Source of the DNA: a virus
DNA: 35,223 nt
IMG/VR virus record: IMGVR_UViG_3300023181_000060
Span: 1-35,223 of that record
Direction: 5' to 3' (one strand)
Shown: one piece after another, positions 15,232 through 22,795 of the stretch
Layout of the letters: every line of letters begins with the position of its first letter
Numbering within the stretch: the stretch's first letter is position 1
Position numbers and translations under genes: made by a program
The notes under the pieces: model-generated
What the model was told of the DNA's origin: nothing
Database searches by the model: none
The model's input: only the letters and a program-made list of their open reading frames with translations

Positions 15232-15265
15232 ACGACACCACTAACATAAACAAGCGAACACCACC

Positions 15266-15352
15266 ATGACAACACTAATAATAGTCGTCGCAATCATCCT
15301 GGTTGCTGAAGGCTACGATCGAATTAAATTAGCTTTGAAAGGCAAGAGATAA
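15266..15352 (+). CDS. Tiny membrane peptide, 28 aa
   Basis: MTTLIIVVAIILVAEGYDRIKLALKGKR: one transmembrane segment (residues 3-14) and a basic tail. Its stop overlaps the next ATG as TAATG. No clear ribosome site. First frame of the early operon; it could be a host-membrane effector or a coupling leader. Confidence 0.5.
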   Translation: MTTLIIVVAIILVAEGYDRIKLALKGKR

Positions 15353-15780
15353 TGATTACTGAAATTATCAAGCAAGTAAATTTCAAGAGTGACACCATTA
15401 AGATGAGTGTTGAGATCAATTACAAAGAGGGTCGTCTATCAATCACTGGCACGACTCAAGAATATGACAAGCGTTGGCGTGATGTTGGTGGTGGCCAGAA
15501 TTATGACGATCTCGTCCAATTCTTCGGCAACGATCCTAAAGCCTTACGACTTTTCGAGATCTGGACACGCTGGCATCTAAATGACATGAATGCTGGTGAT
15601 GAATTACAGGAGCGTTATATTCGTAACTTGAAACTAACTGGTTGGAAGTACGACTATCAAGACGCTTGTGACAAACTTGCAGAACTTGGTATTTACATCC
15701 ATGATGGCTATAAATACGGCACTGCTTGGAAGTTCGAGACTGTACCTCAAAAAATTTTGCAAGAACTCGAGGCGCTATAA
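15352..15780 (+). CDS. Hypothetical early protein, 142 aa
   Basis: MITEIIKQVNFKSDTIKMSVEINYKEG. Beta N-terminus, then DVGGGQNYDDLVQFFGNDPKALRLFEIWTRWHLNDMNAGDELQ, a pattern common to small phage early proteins that contain GGGQ and a WHLNDMNAG-like helix; exact family not known to me. C-terminal helices end QKILQELEAL. TAATG overlap at both ends. Confidence 0.8.
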   Translation: MITEIIKQVNFKSDTIKMSVEINYKEGRLSITGTTQEYDKRWRDVGGGQNYDDLVQFFGNDPKALRLFEIWTRWHLNDMNAGDELQERYIRNLKLTGWKYDYQDACDKLAELGIYIHDGYKYGTAWKFETVPQKILQELEAL

Positions 15781-15962
15781 TGTCAACATTCCACGCAAAC
15801 GACATTGTTACAGTACTCAACTTAGTCGGTAACGTTCATAATCGCAACATGCTGACTAAAGAGGGTCTGACGGTGTCAGAACAGGCTATATGCCTAGAGG
15901 ACATCAAAGACGCTCGAAACATGCTGAACACTATTATCCAGGACGAGGAGGATAAATTGTGA
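15780..15962 (+). CDS. Small early protein, 60 aa
   Basis: Start ATG at 15780 in a TAATG overlap (MSTFHANDIVTVLNLVGNVHNR); an in-frame upstream ATG at 15726 would overlap the previous gene by 55 bases. Mostly helical, acidic C-terminus. Ends in a GTGA overlap with the next frame. Unknown function. Confidence 0.65.
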   Translation: MSTFHANDIVTVLNLVGNVHNRNMLTKEGLTVSEQAICLEDIKDARNMLNTIIQDEEDKL

Positions 15963-16075
15963 CCGCCTCCAACCCACCCAAAGGAATTGCAAAGAAGCCG
16001 ATGCGCAAGCAGCTCCGTCACAAGAAAATCAGGAAAGAATCACCACGTATTAAATCAATTAAGGAACTAATCTAA
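15959..16075 (+). CDS. Small basic protein, 38 aa
   Basis: GTG start overlapping the previous stop as GTGA; GAGGAGGA lies just upstream. About a third Lys/Arg (AKKPMRKQLRHKKIRKES), so nucleic-acid binding is likely. TAATG overlap with the next gene. Confidence 0.55.
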   Translation: MTASNPPKGIAKKPMRKQLRHKKIRKESPRIKSIKELI

Positions 16076-16392
16076 TGCCATTCCACAGACCATTCAAACA
16101 GATATCGTTTGCACTTTCACCGGTGAGCATCGAACTTGTCCGACGTTTTGTAACAAAAGATAAAGAAGCGCACGAACTTGAAACAGATCTAAATTGGCTT
16201 GATTGCCTAAAACCAATCAGCACCCGTACAGCATTCAAATATGCCGAAGATGGACGAGACGTCTTTATGATATATGCAGACGGCACAGATTCACAACTTG
16301 ATGACCTTGAAACTGAACGTGGCTATTATACAGATCTTAGTAAATCATGGCCTAAGATCGAAACAATCTTTGCAGTCGAGGAGAAAAAATAA
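16075..16392 (+). CDS. Hypothetical early protein, 105 aa
   Basis: MPFHRPFKQISFALSPVSIELVRRFVTKDKEAHELETDLNW... No membrane segment or known motif. Acidic, mixed alpha/beta, ending VEEKK. TAATG overlaps on both sides tie it to the operon. Confidence 0.75.
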   Translation: MPFHRPFKQISFALSPVSIELVRRFVTKDKEAHELETDLNWLDCLKPISTRTAFKYAEDGRDVFMIYADGTDSQLDDLETERGYYTDLSKSWPKIETIFAVEEKK

Positions 16393-16736
16393 TGGTTATC
16401 CAAATCCGCATCCACGACGGCATCCGCATCAAGACTCGTACCTATCGTGACGTTGTACGGGGCGTCAACCTCGCTCAGTACCGTGAAGGCTTTTATGCTC
16501 AAGAGGCGTATAGCAAATGGGGTGAGATGGTACAGCTCAAGGGCAACGAGCGCATTGTGCTTGCACGCTTCGGCCGAGTCGAGCCACGAGTCCACAAAAT
16601 CCCGGTTGTCAATCGTTCGATTATCTTGGTCGGTCGCTTCGTCAAGACAATCGACACAGAGGACGGCTCATTCGGTGACGAGGATTACAACACTATAACT
16701 CGTGTGTATCACACGCTAGAATTGGAGACATTATAA
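16392..16736 (+). CDS. Hypothetical early protein, 114 aa
   Basis: MVIQIRIHDGIRIKTRTYRDVVRGVNLAQYREG...; beta-strand-rich with many Arg, Val, Ile (IPVVNRSIILVGRFVKTIDTEDG). Could be a small nucleic-acid-binding barrel; no family recognised. TAATG overlaps on both sides. Confidence 0.75.
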   Translation: MVIQIRIHDGIRIKTRTYRDVVRGVNLAQYREGFYAQEAYSKWGEMVQLKGNERIVLARFGRVEPRVHKIPVVNRSIILVGRFVKTIDTEDGSFGDEDYNTITRVYHTLELETL

Positions 16737-17203
16737 TGGGTGCAGATATTCACACATTCGTAGAAGTTAAGAAAGATGGCCACTGGGATCTTAACAAGAA
16801 AAAGGTTTTTAAAAACTCATTCATCGCCATAGAGCCTAACATAAAATATATTGCATATCCTTTTGATTATCGTCATTATGGTATGTTTGGATTCTTGGCC
16901 GATGTAAGAAACTACAGCAGCACACCCGTCATAGCGGAGCCTCGCGGAGTTCCTGACGACATATCGTCGGAAGTCAGTGCTGAATATGACGACTGGTGGG
17001 GCGACGCTCACAGTGCGTCTTGGTTCACCGCAAAAGAATTACTAGATTATAATTATAACGTCGATTTCATCGACACGAGAGACGGAAACACTAAAGAAAA
17101 TCTCAAAGAGTTTCTAGGGACAGAATATTTTGAAGATCTTGAAGCACTCAAAAAGCTTGGCGATCCAGAGAATGTCCGTGTAGTGTTTTGGTTCGATAAC
17201 TAA
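16736..17203 (+). CDS. Conserved phage protein (MGADIH family), 155 aa
   Basis: Begins MGADIHTFVEVKKDGHWDL, an N-terminus shared by a widespread but uncharacterised phage family. Internal features: YRHYGMFGFLADVRNYS, AEPRGVPDDISSEV, EYDDWWGDAHSASWFTAKELLDY. Conserved His/Asp/Trp residues suggest an enzyme or ligand-binding role, unproven. ATG at 16736 in a TAATG overlap. Confidence 0.8.
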   Translation: MGADIHTFVEVKKDGHWDLNKKKVFKNSFIAIEPNIKYIAYPFDYRHYGMFGFLADVRNYSSTPVIAEPRGVPDDISSEVSAEYDDWWGDAHSASWFTAKELLDYNYNVDFIDTRDGNTKENLKEFLGTEYFEDLEALKKLGDPENVRVVFWFDN

Positions 17204-17216
17204 GGAGAATGATAAT

Positions 17217-18419
17217 ATGCCACTAACATTTCTAGCCTGGGGCGTCGGCTCTGGTAAGACGAAGGAGGCGCTTGATCGAGCGCAGGCCGGCGGTGCTAAA
17301 GCACTGCTGATCTTCGCACCAACTGTCCTCAAATCCATGAAACACTGGGAGCGTGAGGCTAAGAAATGGGGTAATAATATCCCTATTCAAGTTGAAACTT
17401 ACTACCGTCTACAGCAATATGGCCGTGCCGACGTCGACCACAAACTACCAAACAAGGGCAAAGGCTACGCAATTATTATTGACGAATGCCAAAAGGTGAA
17501 GAACTCACAGAGTCAACAAGGACTTGGCGCATTCAAACTCGTCCGTGACAACCCAGAGGCTGATATCTACCTCCTGTCTGGTACACCAGCAAGCAACGGC
17601 TACCAAGACTTTACGAACTACGCAAAGATGGATGGATTCGTTAAGAACAAGACAGACTTTTGGAAGCGATACGTTATCACCTCAAACTACCGAGGATTTC
17701 CAGAGATCGCAACCTATATCAACACCGAGGAACTTGATAACTGGTGGGCGCAGTTCGCGGATATTAAACCACCTCAGATCTTCACCTCTGAACACGACAT
17801 CACTGTCGACTTTCCTAGCGTTGCTAATGAAGTGATGGCGAAAAAGACTCGTGTTGGTGTTCTCGATGGTGAGAAATTCATGCTCGAGAATGCTTCACAA
17901 CTCACTCACTACTGCCGCCAAGCAGCGTGTTTGACGAAAGTACGTCAGGACTGGCTCGAGCAGTTCCTCGATTCAACCGAGGATAACGTTGTCGTGTTCG
18001 TTGGTTACAAGCGAGCGATGGAGGATGTGGTCGCAGTTGCAAAGAAGCTCAAGAAGAAAGTCTATCAAGTTGATGGCCAAGTGAAGACGCTTCCGACCGA
18101 CGCAGAGGCTCTCAAATTGAAGAATGCCGTGATTGCTGTCAACTATCAGTCCGGTGGCGCAGGACTCAACCTGCAGTACGCAAACCACGCTGTATTCTAT
18201 TCTCCGACGTATTCATACGCCGACTATATTCAGGCTCGCGGACGCATTTCACGTCGTGGCCAAGAAAAAGTCTGTACGTTCTATCACTTGCAAGCTGACA
18301 AATCTATCGAACGTGATATTTACGACTGCCTGAAAGAGAAAGAAGATTTCAGCATTAAGTTATGGAATGCAAAGTATGCCGATGACGGCGAAGGCGACCT
18401 GGACGCACTATTCGCATGA
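17217..18419 (+). CDS. SNF2-type DEAD-like helicase, 400 aa
   Basis: Superfamily 2 ATPase. Walker A GVGSGKT (residues 9-15), DECQ Walker B (about 89-92), motif III LSGTPAS (about 120), and C-terminal motif QARGRISRRGQ (about 339-349). This compact two-domain SNF2 form is common in phage replication modules, where it probably remodels or unwinds DNA. GGAG precedes the ATG. It is separated from the previous gene by 13 bases and overlaps the next by 4. Confidence 0.92.
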   Translation: MPLTFLAWGVGSGKTKEALDRAQAGGAKALLIFAPTVLKSMKHWEREAKKWGNNIPIQVETYYRLQQYGRADVDHKLPNKGKGYAIIIDECQKVKNSQSQQGLGAFKLVRDNPEADIYLLSGTPASNGYQDFTNYAKMDGFVKNKTDFWKRYVITSNYRGFPEIATYINTEELDNWWAQFADIKPPQIFTSEHDITVDFPSVANEVMAKKTRVGVLDGEKFMLENASQLTHYCRQAACLTKVRQDWLEQFLDSTEDNVVVFVGYKRAMEDVVAVAKKLKKKVYQVDGQVKTLPTDAEALKLKNAVIAVNYQSGGAGLNLQYANHAVFYSPTYSYADYIQARGRISRRGQEKVCTFYHLQADKSIERDIYDCLKEKEDFSIKLWNAKYADDGEGDLDALFA

Positions 18420-18856
18420 ACGATTTAGAGATATTTGAACTTTGCGCTAAAGTGTTTCAACTAACCAAGTGGGGACGGACTAAACAGGCGTGGGGCTATC
18501 CACCAGGATCAAGCGGACGAAGCGCAGGTATGCCATTCCTTATTGAAAACAAAACCTTTCAAGGTTCTGCGCACGAAGCGTTCATCAGTATTTGCCCCAA
18601 CTACGACACAGATTACATACTAGCTCAAATTCCTCGTTTCTTAAATAGGATGCATGAAGGCGCTCAATATCCCAACAAATTCCCATTTAAATTGCGAGCG
18701 TCTATCCGCAACAACGGCAACTGGCGAGCCGGTTACTACAATACTCCGAGACAACAGGTACTAAAGCACCTCGTTATCGAAGGGGCAGGTCAGTCACCAC
18801 AAATTGCATTGCTTAAATTGGTTATTGCTTTATACGAAGAGGGAGAACTATCATGA
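18416..18856 (+). CDS. Hypothetical phage protein, 146 aa
   Basis: ATGA overlap with the helicase. MNDLEIFELCAKVFQLTKWGRTKQAWGYPPGSSGRSAGMPFLIENK; Trp-, Tyr- and Gly-rich beginning, then helical end (PQIALLKLVIALYEEGELS). No motif recognised. Coupled to the helicase, so possibly a partner protein. Confidence 0.75.
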   Translation: MNDLEIFELCAKVFQLTKWGRTKQAWGYPPGSSGRSAGMPFLIENKTFQGSAHEAFISICPNYDTDYILAQIPRFLNRMHEGAQYPNKFPFKLRASIRNNGNWRAGYYNTPRQQVLKHLVIEGAGQSPQIALLKLVIALYEEGELS

Positions 18857-19158
18857 AAAATATGTTGCCATTTATAGTATTGTTCGTCGGACTCATCCTA
18901 AGCGTCGTGCTGCACGAATCATTCCACATCGTCATGCATTGGGGGAATATTGAAGCAGTTCAACTTTTCCCGCCTTCCGGTAATGTTGCACAAGTTGTGA
19001 CTGGACCACTTCCAAATGGCTATAATGTCATGAATGAGGAGTTAATAGCTTACAGTATTACGACCATTGTGCTAGTAATAACACTTTGGATGTTCGTTAA
19101 GATGATATTGAAAGGAGATAGACGACGTGGCAAAATACTGTTATCTGGTGTTCGATAA
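18853..19158 (+). CDS. Small membrane protein with HExxH motif, 101 aa
   Basis: Two transmembrane segments: about residues 4-22 and 66-86. The first ends in VVLHESFHIVMHWG, giving HExxH (about 21-25) at the membrane face, as in intramembrane (M50-like) or small zinc metalloproteases. A third zinc ligand is not evident and the protein is much shorter than M50 enzymes, so activity is uncertain. ATGA overlap with the previous gene. Confidence 0.7.
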   Translation: MKNMLPFIVLFVGLILSVVLHESFHIVMHWGNIEAVQLFPPSGNVAQVVTGPLPNGYNVMNEELIAYSITTIVLVITLWMFVKMILKGDRRRGKILLSGVR

Positions 19159-19234
19159 TGATGGTGTTTTGATCTGTACAGTTCAGCACCGAGATATAGA
19201 AAATTGTGATTTAAACGAAGAGGAGAATAGGTAA
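19127..19234 (+). CDS. Small acidic protein, 35 aa
   Basis: GTG start with a near-ideal AAGGAGAT 7 bases upstream; ends in a TAATG overlap with the next gene. VAKYCYLVFDNDGVLICTVQHRD...: two short beta strands with two Cys and an acidic tail. Overlaps the end of the 101-aa gene by 32 bases. Confidence 0.6.
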   Translation: MAKYCYLVFDNDGVLICTVQHRDIENCDLNEEENR

Positions 19235-19479
19235 TGGGTAAAAGTAAAAGACAACCAACAACTCACCACATTCAGGTCAAAGAAGTAAAAATACCAGCTC
19301 GGCGCTTTCCGGACGAACTAAGGTTCTTGATTCCAGTCCACCACCGTAATACGCCACTATTCGACTACAATCGAGCTAAGGCTAACATCAACTCTGACAT
19401 CAAAAAGCTCAAGCGTGACATTAGACGCGCTCGTCTATTGAAGATTCAGGCGTATATCGCTTATAGGTTAACAAAATAA
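19234..19479 (+). CDS. Basic small protein, 81 aa
   Basis: MGKSKRQPTTHHIQVKEVKIPARRFPDEL..., ending in a Lys/Arg-rich helix (SDIKKLKRDIRRARLLKIQAYIAYRLTK). AGGAGA upstream. Likely nucleic-acid binding, otherwise unknown. TAATG overlaps on both sides. Confidence 0.75.
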   Translation: MGKSKRQPTTHHIQVKEVKIPARRFPDELRFLIPVHHRNTPLFDYNRAKANINSDIKKLKRDIRRARLLKIQAYIAYRLTK

Positions 19480-19859
19480 TGATTGATACCAAAAAAGCAA
19501 TTCATGAGGCTAAACGATCAGAGTATTTCGGACGTGTTAAACTTACGAAATCGATGGTATTAAGTGAATGGTTTGAGAGGTTTTTACTTGAAATAACACC
19601 TTCGTTTCGACAATATCGCAAGAATAAAATAAATCGAACACTCAAATATATGTGGGACGTTGGCGATAGGGTTATAACTTCTCAGGGTGGGGCTACTGTA
19701 GTGAGGAACTACAAATCAATCGATTCAGATGGTATGGGTGGTTTTATTCAAACAGACGTTCGATTCGATAACCCTCCAGAACCAAATTTACAAACAGGTA
19801 ACATTAACAGTTATCCTTATATTGGTCACTACAATCAAATATTTCTTGAGAGAGAATAG
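19479..19859 (+). CDS. Hypothetical protein, 126 aa
   Basis: Helical basic first half (WFERFLLEITPSFRQYRKNKINR), then a small beta segment (YMWDVGDRVITSQGGATVVRNYKSIDSDGMGG) like an SH3/KOW-type barrel. No family recognised. TAATG start, TAGTG overlap with the next gene. Confidence 0.7.
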   Translation: MIDTKKAIHEAKRSEYFGRVKLTKSMVLSEWFERFLLEITPSFRQYRKNKINRTLKYMWDVGDRVITSQGGATVVRNYKSIDSDGMGGFIQTDVRFDNPPEPNLQTGNINSYPYIGHYNQIFLERE

Positions 19860-20230
19860 TGGTCAATCCTGAGACATTAAGAGCAAAGCGTCGCTACGAT
19901 TTCATCACTATATGGAGTCGCCGCTACTATCACATGACCTCGCGCAACCAGGGACGTTCAACGAACAAGTCCGGTGCGCAGGGCAAGGACATGATGACTA
20001 AAGACGAGTTCCTGGCGTGGTGCAAGTCAAAGCCACAATTCATCATATTCCTGGTGATGTGGCAGGAGTGGTATGAAGATGACTTCAGTCTCTGGTCAGC
20101 ACCGAGCGTCGATCGTATCGACAGCAAAAAGGGGTATACTGTAGATAATATCCAGTGGCTCACGTTCAGTGACAATTGTATTAAAAATAACCGTGATCCA
20201 CAAACAATGAGAGGGGACTTCGATGAGTGA
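19859..20230 (+). CDS. HNH-like endonuclease variant, 123 aa
   Basis: GTG start in a TAGTG overlap. C-terminal half has PSVDRIDSKKGYTVDNIQWLTFSDNCIKNNRD, the pattern of small HNH-type phage nucleases (DRID...GYT.DNIQW...N..K). The first catalytic position, usually DH, reads VD-R here, as in other members of this subgroup, and there are no CxxC zinc pairs. Could be a free-standing homing-type or recombination nuclease. Confidence 0.75.
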   Translation: MVNPETLRAKRRYDFITIWSRRYYHMTSRNQGRSTNKSGAQGKDMMTKDEFLAWCKSKPQFIIFLVMWQEWYEDDFSLWSAPSVDRIDSKKGYTVDNIQWLTFSDNCIKNNRDPQTMRGDFDE

Positions 20231-20666
20231 ATTAGAACCAGATATGTTCGACAGTTTCAGTGCCGACCAAGCGGCTAGTCAATATAAAGGCGGATCAACA
20301 CCAGGTATGAATCAAGCACTCGGCCTACCGTTCGGCAAAATGGAAAAAACGTTGGTCGCCTTTGATGTTGACGGCACTCTCATTAACGGTGAGTTTGAGA
20401 AGTATGGCAATATGCTACAACTGCTCGTATCTTTCGCATTCCAGAAATGGAAGAACGTTGACGTAATTGTATGGTCGGGCGGTGGAGCAGCCTATGCAGA
20501 ACTAATGATTAGTCGTACTTTGGGTATAGATTTTGCTCAAAAAATTCGTTTTTATTCAAAATTACAGTATTTAGAGCTTAGAGAGAAGTACCAAAAGATT
20601 GTTGCTTTTGATGATATTCAAGATACTGCACTCGGCGATGTGAATCTGATTCCGAGGAATAAATAG
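20223..20666 (+). CDS. HAD-family phosphatase, 147 aa
   Basis: HAD motif I FDVDGTLI (nucleophile D48, acid D50), motif II VWSGGG, motif IV VAFDDIQDT. No cap domain: short for the family. The first 40 residues are a flexible extension. May remove a phosphate from nucleotides or DNA ends. 8-base overlap with the HNH-like gene and TAGTG with the next. Confidence 0.85.
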   Translation: MSELEPDMFDSFSADQAASQYKGGSTPGMNQALGLPFGKMEKTLVAFDVDGTLINGEFEKYGNMLQLLVSFAFQKWKNVDVIVWSGGGAAYAELMISRTLGIDFAQKIRFYSKLQYLELREKYQKIVAFDDIQDTALGDVNLIPRNK

Positions 20667-21100
20667 TGCCTCACGGCAGCCAGCCACAACGCGAGGTCAA
20701 CCGAATCGAGAGATTGCGGCGCCGCCTTCGTGCTATTTCGAAATATCCGTCTCAAAAGCAATTGGGTGAGATTAGCGCACTTGAATGGGCAATACCTATC
20801 CTCGAACAGTATGTTAAAGCAAAGTATGAACATGTGCCTGCTGCTCGCATACTTTTCCACAAACATGAAAAGTCTCTGATCGTTTATCAATTGCTGCAAC
20901 GTGATGGCGATACTTGTTACCTCTGTGGGCTAAAAATGCCTCATGGAGACATGACAATCGATCACGTTGTGCCGTTGTCAAAAGGCGGCTTAGACGCTAT
21001 GATTAATTACAAACTTACACACGAACTTTGTAATGTCGAAAAAGGCAACATGACCGAGGCCGATTACCGGAAAATGAAAGAAAAAGAAACGGCAACATAA
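20666..21100 (+). CDS. HNH endonuclease, 144 aa
   Basis: GTG start. Classic zinc HNH: C84-x2-C87, D99-H100 with VVPLSKGG, N114, and H119-x2-C122-N123 with KGN. The first 80 residues are basic and helical and probably bind DNA. Likely role is DNA nicking or cleavage in replication or packaging, or homing. Followed by the 58-base gap before the SF3 helicase. Confidence 0.88.
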   Translation: MPHGSQPQREVNRIERLRRRLRAISKYPSQKQLGEISALEWAIPILEQYVKAKYEHVPAARILFHKHEKSLIVYQLLQRDGDTCYLCGLKMPHGDMTIDHVVPLSKGGLDAMINYKLTHELCNVEKGNMTEADYRKMKEKETAT

Positions 21101-21158
21101 GCGGAATTAAATTTCACAACACACAAAAGACAATAAATTGTAATAAGATGGGGTAACA

Positions 21159-22532
21159 ATGGCAGACAAAGAAAACGGGGTTGAACTATATGCTAGCGGC
21201 GCTAAACCGAAAAAATCGGATCTTGTTAACTTTGTTCTTGATAAGGTTAATATCGCTAACTACTACGGCCGATCGTATATTGAACACAACGACCTTTGGA
21301 AACGACTTGGCGAGGATGAATTCAAGTCCGTCTGCTATGCTGTCTTCGGGTCCGGTATTCCATCTGCTCATATCCGCGACCTCTCTGATTATTTCCTGGG
21401 CAGTCATAACATCCTCTCTACCCCTTCAAGGCTTATCTATTTCGGTGGAAAGGTGTGGGACATGGACAAATGTGACTTCGTTCTCGAATCAATCGACAAG
21501 ACCTTCTTCCGTAGTCCCGTCAAGCCGAATATGAAAGTAAAGCTTGGTCAAAACAAGTTCGTGAAGGCGTTAGCTGTTGGTGATATGGAGGTGTACGCCG
21601 ATATCTTTTCAACCCTCTCTGTTATGTTTAGTTCACGTAAGCCCGACATGGTGGGATTCTTCTACGGTGATGGAAGCAATGGTAAGTCTGTGCTTATCGA
21701 CGTCATGAACAAGGTTGTGGGTGATCACATCGCTAGCATCAACCTCGAACGCCTTACTGACCAGCGCGATGCGCCGCTCATCAACGGCACGCTTGCAAAC
21801 CTATGTGGAGAGAACGCCGACAACATCGTTATAGAAGATAGCCAGGTATTCAAGTCAATCGGCTCACACGAACGCTGGACTGTTCACAAGATGCACACCA
21901 ACGACATTATTGAAATTGACACCAATCCACTTCACATTTTCTGTGTGAACAATATGCCGAACTTCAAAGATAAATCATCGGCTATTATTCGCCGCGCAAG
22001 GGTTGTGCCATTCAAAAACAAGTTCGATCAAGATCCAAACTTCCGTAATAACCTTTTGAATGATGAGAAGTTTTTGAGTGATTTTCTTGGGGAACTGTTA
22101 ATATATGCGCAAAAAGGCAAAGAAGATGGTTGGGTTAGTCCTCTTAGTAAGTCAACACTCGCTCAGATTGAGGAATACGACATTCTTCGTAATTCAGCTA
22201 AGACGTTTATCGACGAATTCGTTGAGCTGGGACTTGTCGGATTTAAGAATTTCAACGTTCTTAAACAGTCATACGAGAATTGGTGTAAAGACAATAGTTT
22301 CACACAAATGGGTGTTAAGACCTTCCGTAGTTCAGTGATGAAGCACAATTTCATACGTAAGAACACAACTGATGGAAAAGAGAAAATCTATATGCTAGAC
22401 AATCATACTGCCGGTGACTCACAATACAAGGTTGGACTCTATTATAATGGCGATGGAAAGCAAGAAACATTAGGGCTTTATGAGTCCGAGGGTTCTGGAC
22501 AAGTTCAAGAAGTAATGGATCTATTTAAGTAA
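21159..22532 (+). CDS. D5/SF3-type replicative helicase, 457 aa
   Basis: Superfamily 3 AAA+ helicase of the D5 family: Walker A GDGSNGKS (about 170-177), Walker B region VIEDSQ (about 228-232), sensor 1 CVNNMP (about 267), arginine finger IIRRARVVPF (about 280). Residues 330-420 look like the D5 C-terminal wing (YENWCKDNSFTQMGVKTFRSSV). No primase motif is seen, so priming may come from the host. GGGGTAAC precedes the ATG. It is probably the replication initiator/helicase that acts at an origin near 14.5-15.2 kb. Confidence 0.92.
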   Translation: MADKENGVELYASGAKPKKSDLVNFVLDKVNIANYYGRSYIEHNDLWKRLGEDEFKSVCYAVFGSGIPSAHIRDLSDYFLGSHNILSTPSRLIYFGGKVWDMDKCDFVLESIDKTFFRSPVKPNMKVKLGQNKFVKALAVGDMEVYADIFSTLSVMFSSRKPDMVGFFYGDGSNGKSVLIDVMNKVVGDHIASINLERLTDQRDAPLINGTLANLCGENADNIVIEDSQVFKSIGSHERWTVHKMHTNDIIEIDTNPLHIFCVNNMPNFKDKSSAIIRRARVVPFKNKFDQDPNFRNNLLNDEKFLSDFLGELLIYAQKGKEDGWVSPLSKSTLAQIEEYDILRNSAKTFIDEFVELGLVGFKNFNVLKQSYENWCKDNSFTQMGVKTFRSSVMKHNFIRKNTTDGKEKIYMLDNHTAGDSQYKVGLYYNGDGKQETLGLYESEGSGQVQEVMDLFK

Positions 22533-22533
22533 G

Positions 22534-22544
22534 GTACAATAAAA
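22534..22544 (+). promoter_or_regulatory. Possible promoter, GTACAATAAAA
   Basis: TACAAT (22535-22540) in an 11-mer identical to the one at 25186-25196. The ATG at 22547 is only 6 bases past the -10 box, so the mRNA would be leaderless. No good -35. Confidence 0.4.
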
Positions 22545-22546
22545 GC

Positions 22547-22795
22547 ATGAATGATATATCTCCAACCGGAATAATGATCGATCATATCAACCTATCAAAG
22601 CGTGATACTCGTGCCATGCTTGAAAAAGGTGGGTTGAATTGTATTACCAAAGGCGTACTTTCTGTAATGGAGTCTGCAGGTGCTGGTGATATGAAGATGG
22701 TGGATATAGTTGTGAATCGACTTGATGGCCTCTTGAGTGACAAAGTCGCTGTGAGGCCTATTATCGTGGAGGTAATTGATTATGGAACAAAATAG
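22547..22795 (+). CDS. Terminase small-subunit-like protein, 82 aa
   Basis: MNDISPTGIMIDHINLSKRDTRAMLEK...; the segment ESAGAGDMKMVDIVVNRLDGLLSDK resembles the end of small-terminase-type proteins (AxxGDxKAxxxxxxRxxG), and a similar stretch occurs at the N-terminus of the next gene (AMYRADLKAVNIILDRIDGKQ). Overlaps the large subunit by 14 bases. Call rests on this match and on position. Confidence 0.55.
   Translation: MNDISPTGIMIDHINLSKRDTRAMLEKGGLNCITKGVLSVMESAGAGDMKMVDIVVNRLDGLLSDKVAVRPIIVEVIDYGTK

Larger units (their letters stand above)
14513..15265. other. Gene-free control region, possible origin
   Basis: About 750 bases without a supported gene, between divergent transcription units. 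The left half (14513-14900) is A/T-rich and holds repeated GTCCT boxes; the right half (14950-15240) is more G/C-rich and full of inverted repeats, including CGCTCC/GGAGTG (around 15090-15118) and GTCAGG/CCTGAC. The layout fits a replication origin and early control region, or a large structured RNA. Confidence 0.6.

Noticed and set aside
14513-15265. Prophage attachment site or integrase region
   Set aside because: No integrase or excisionase was found, and the inverted repeats are better explained as control or origin structures.
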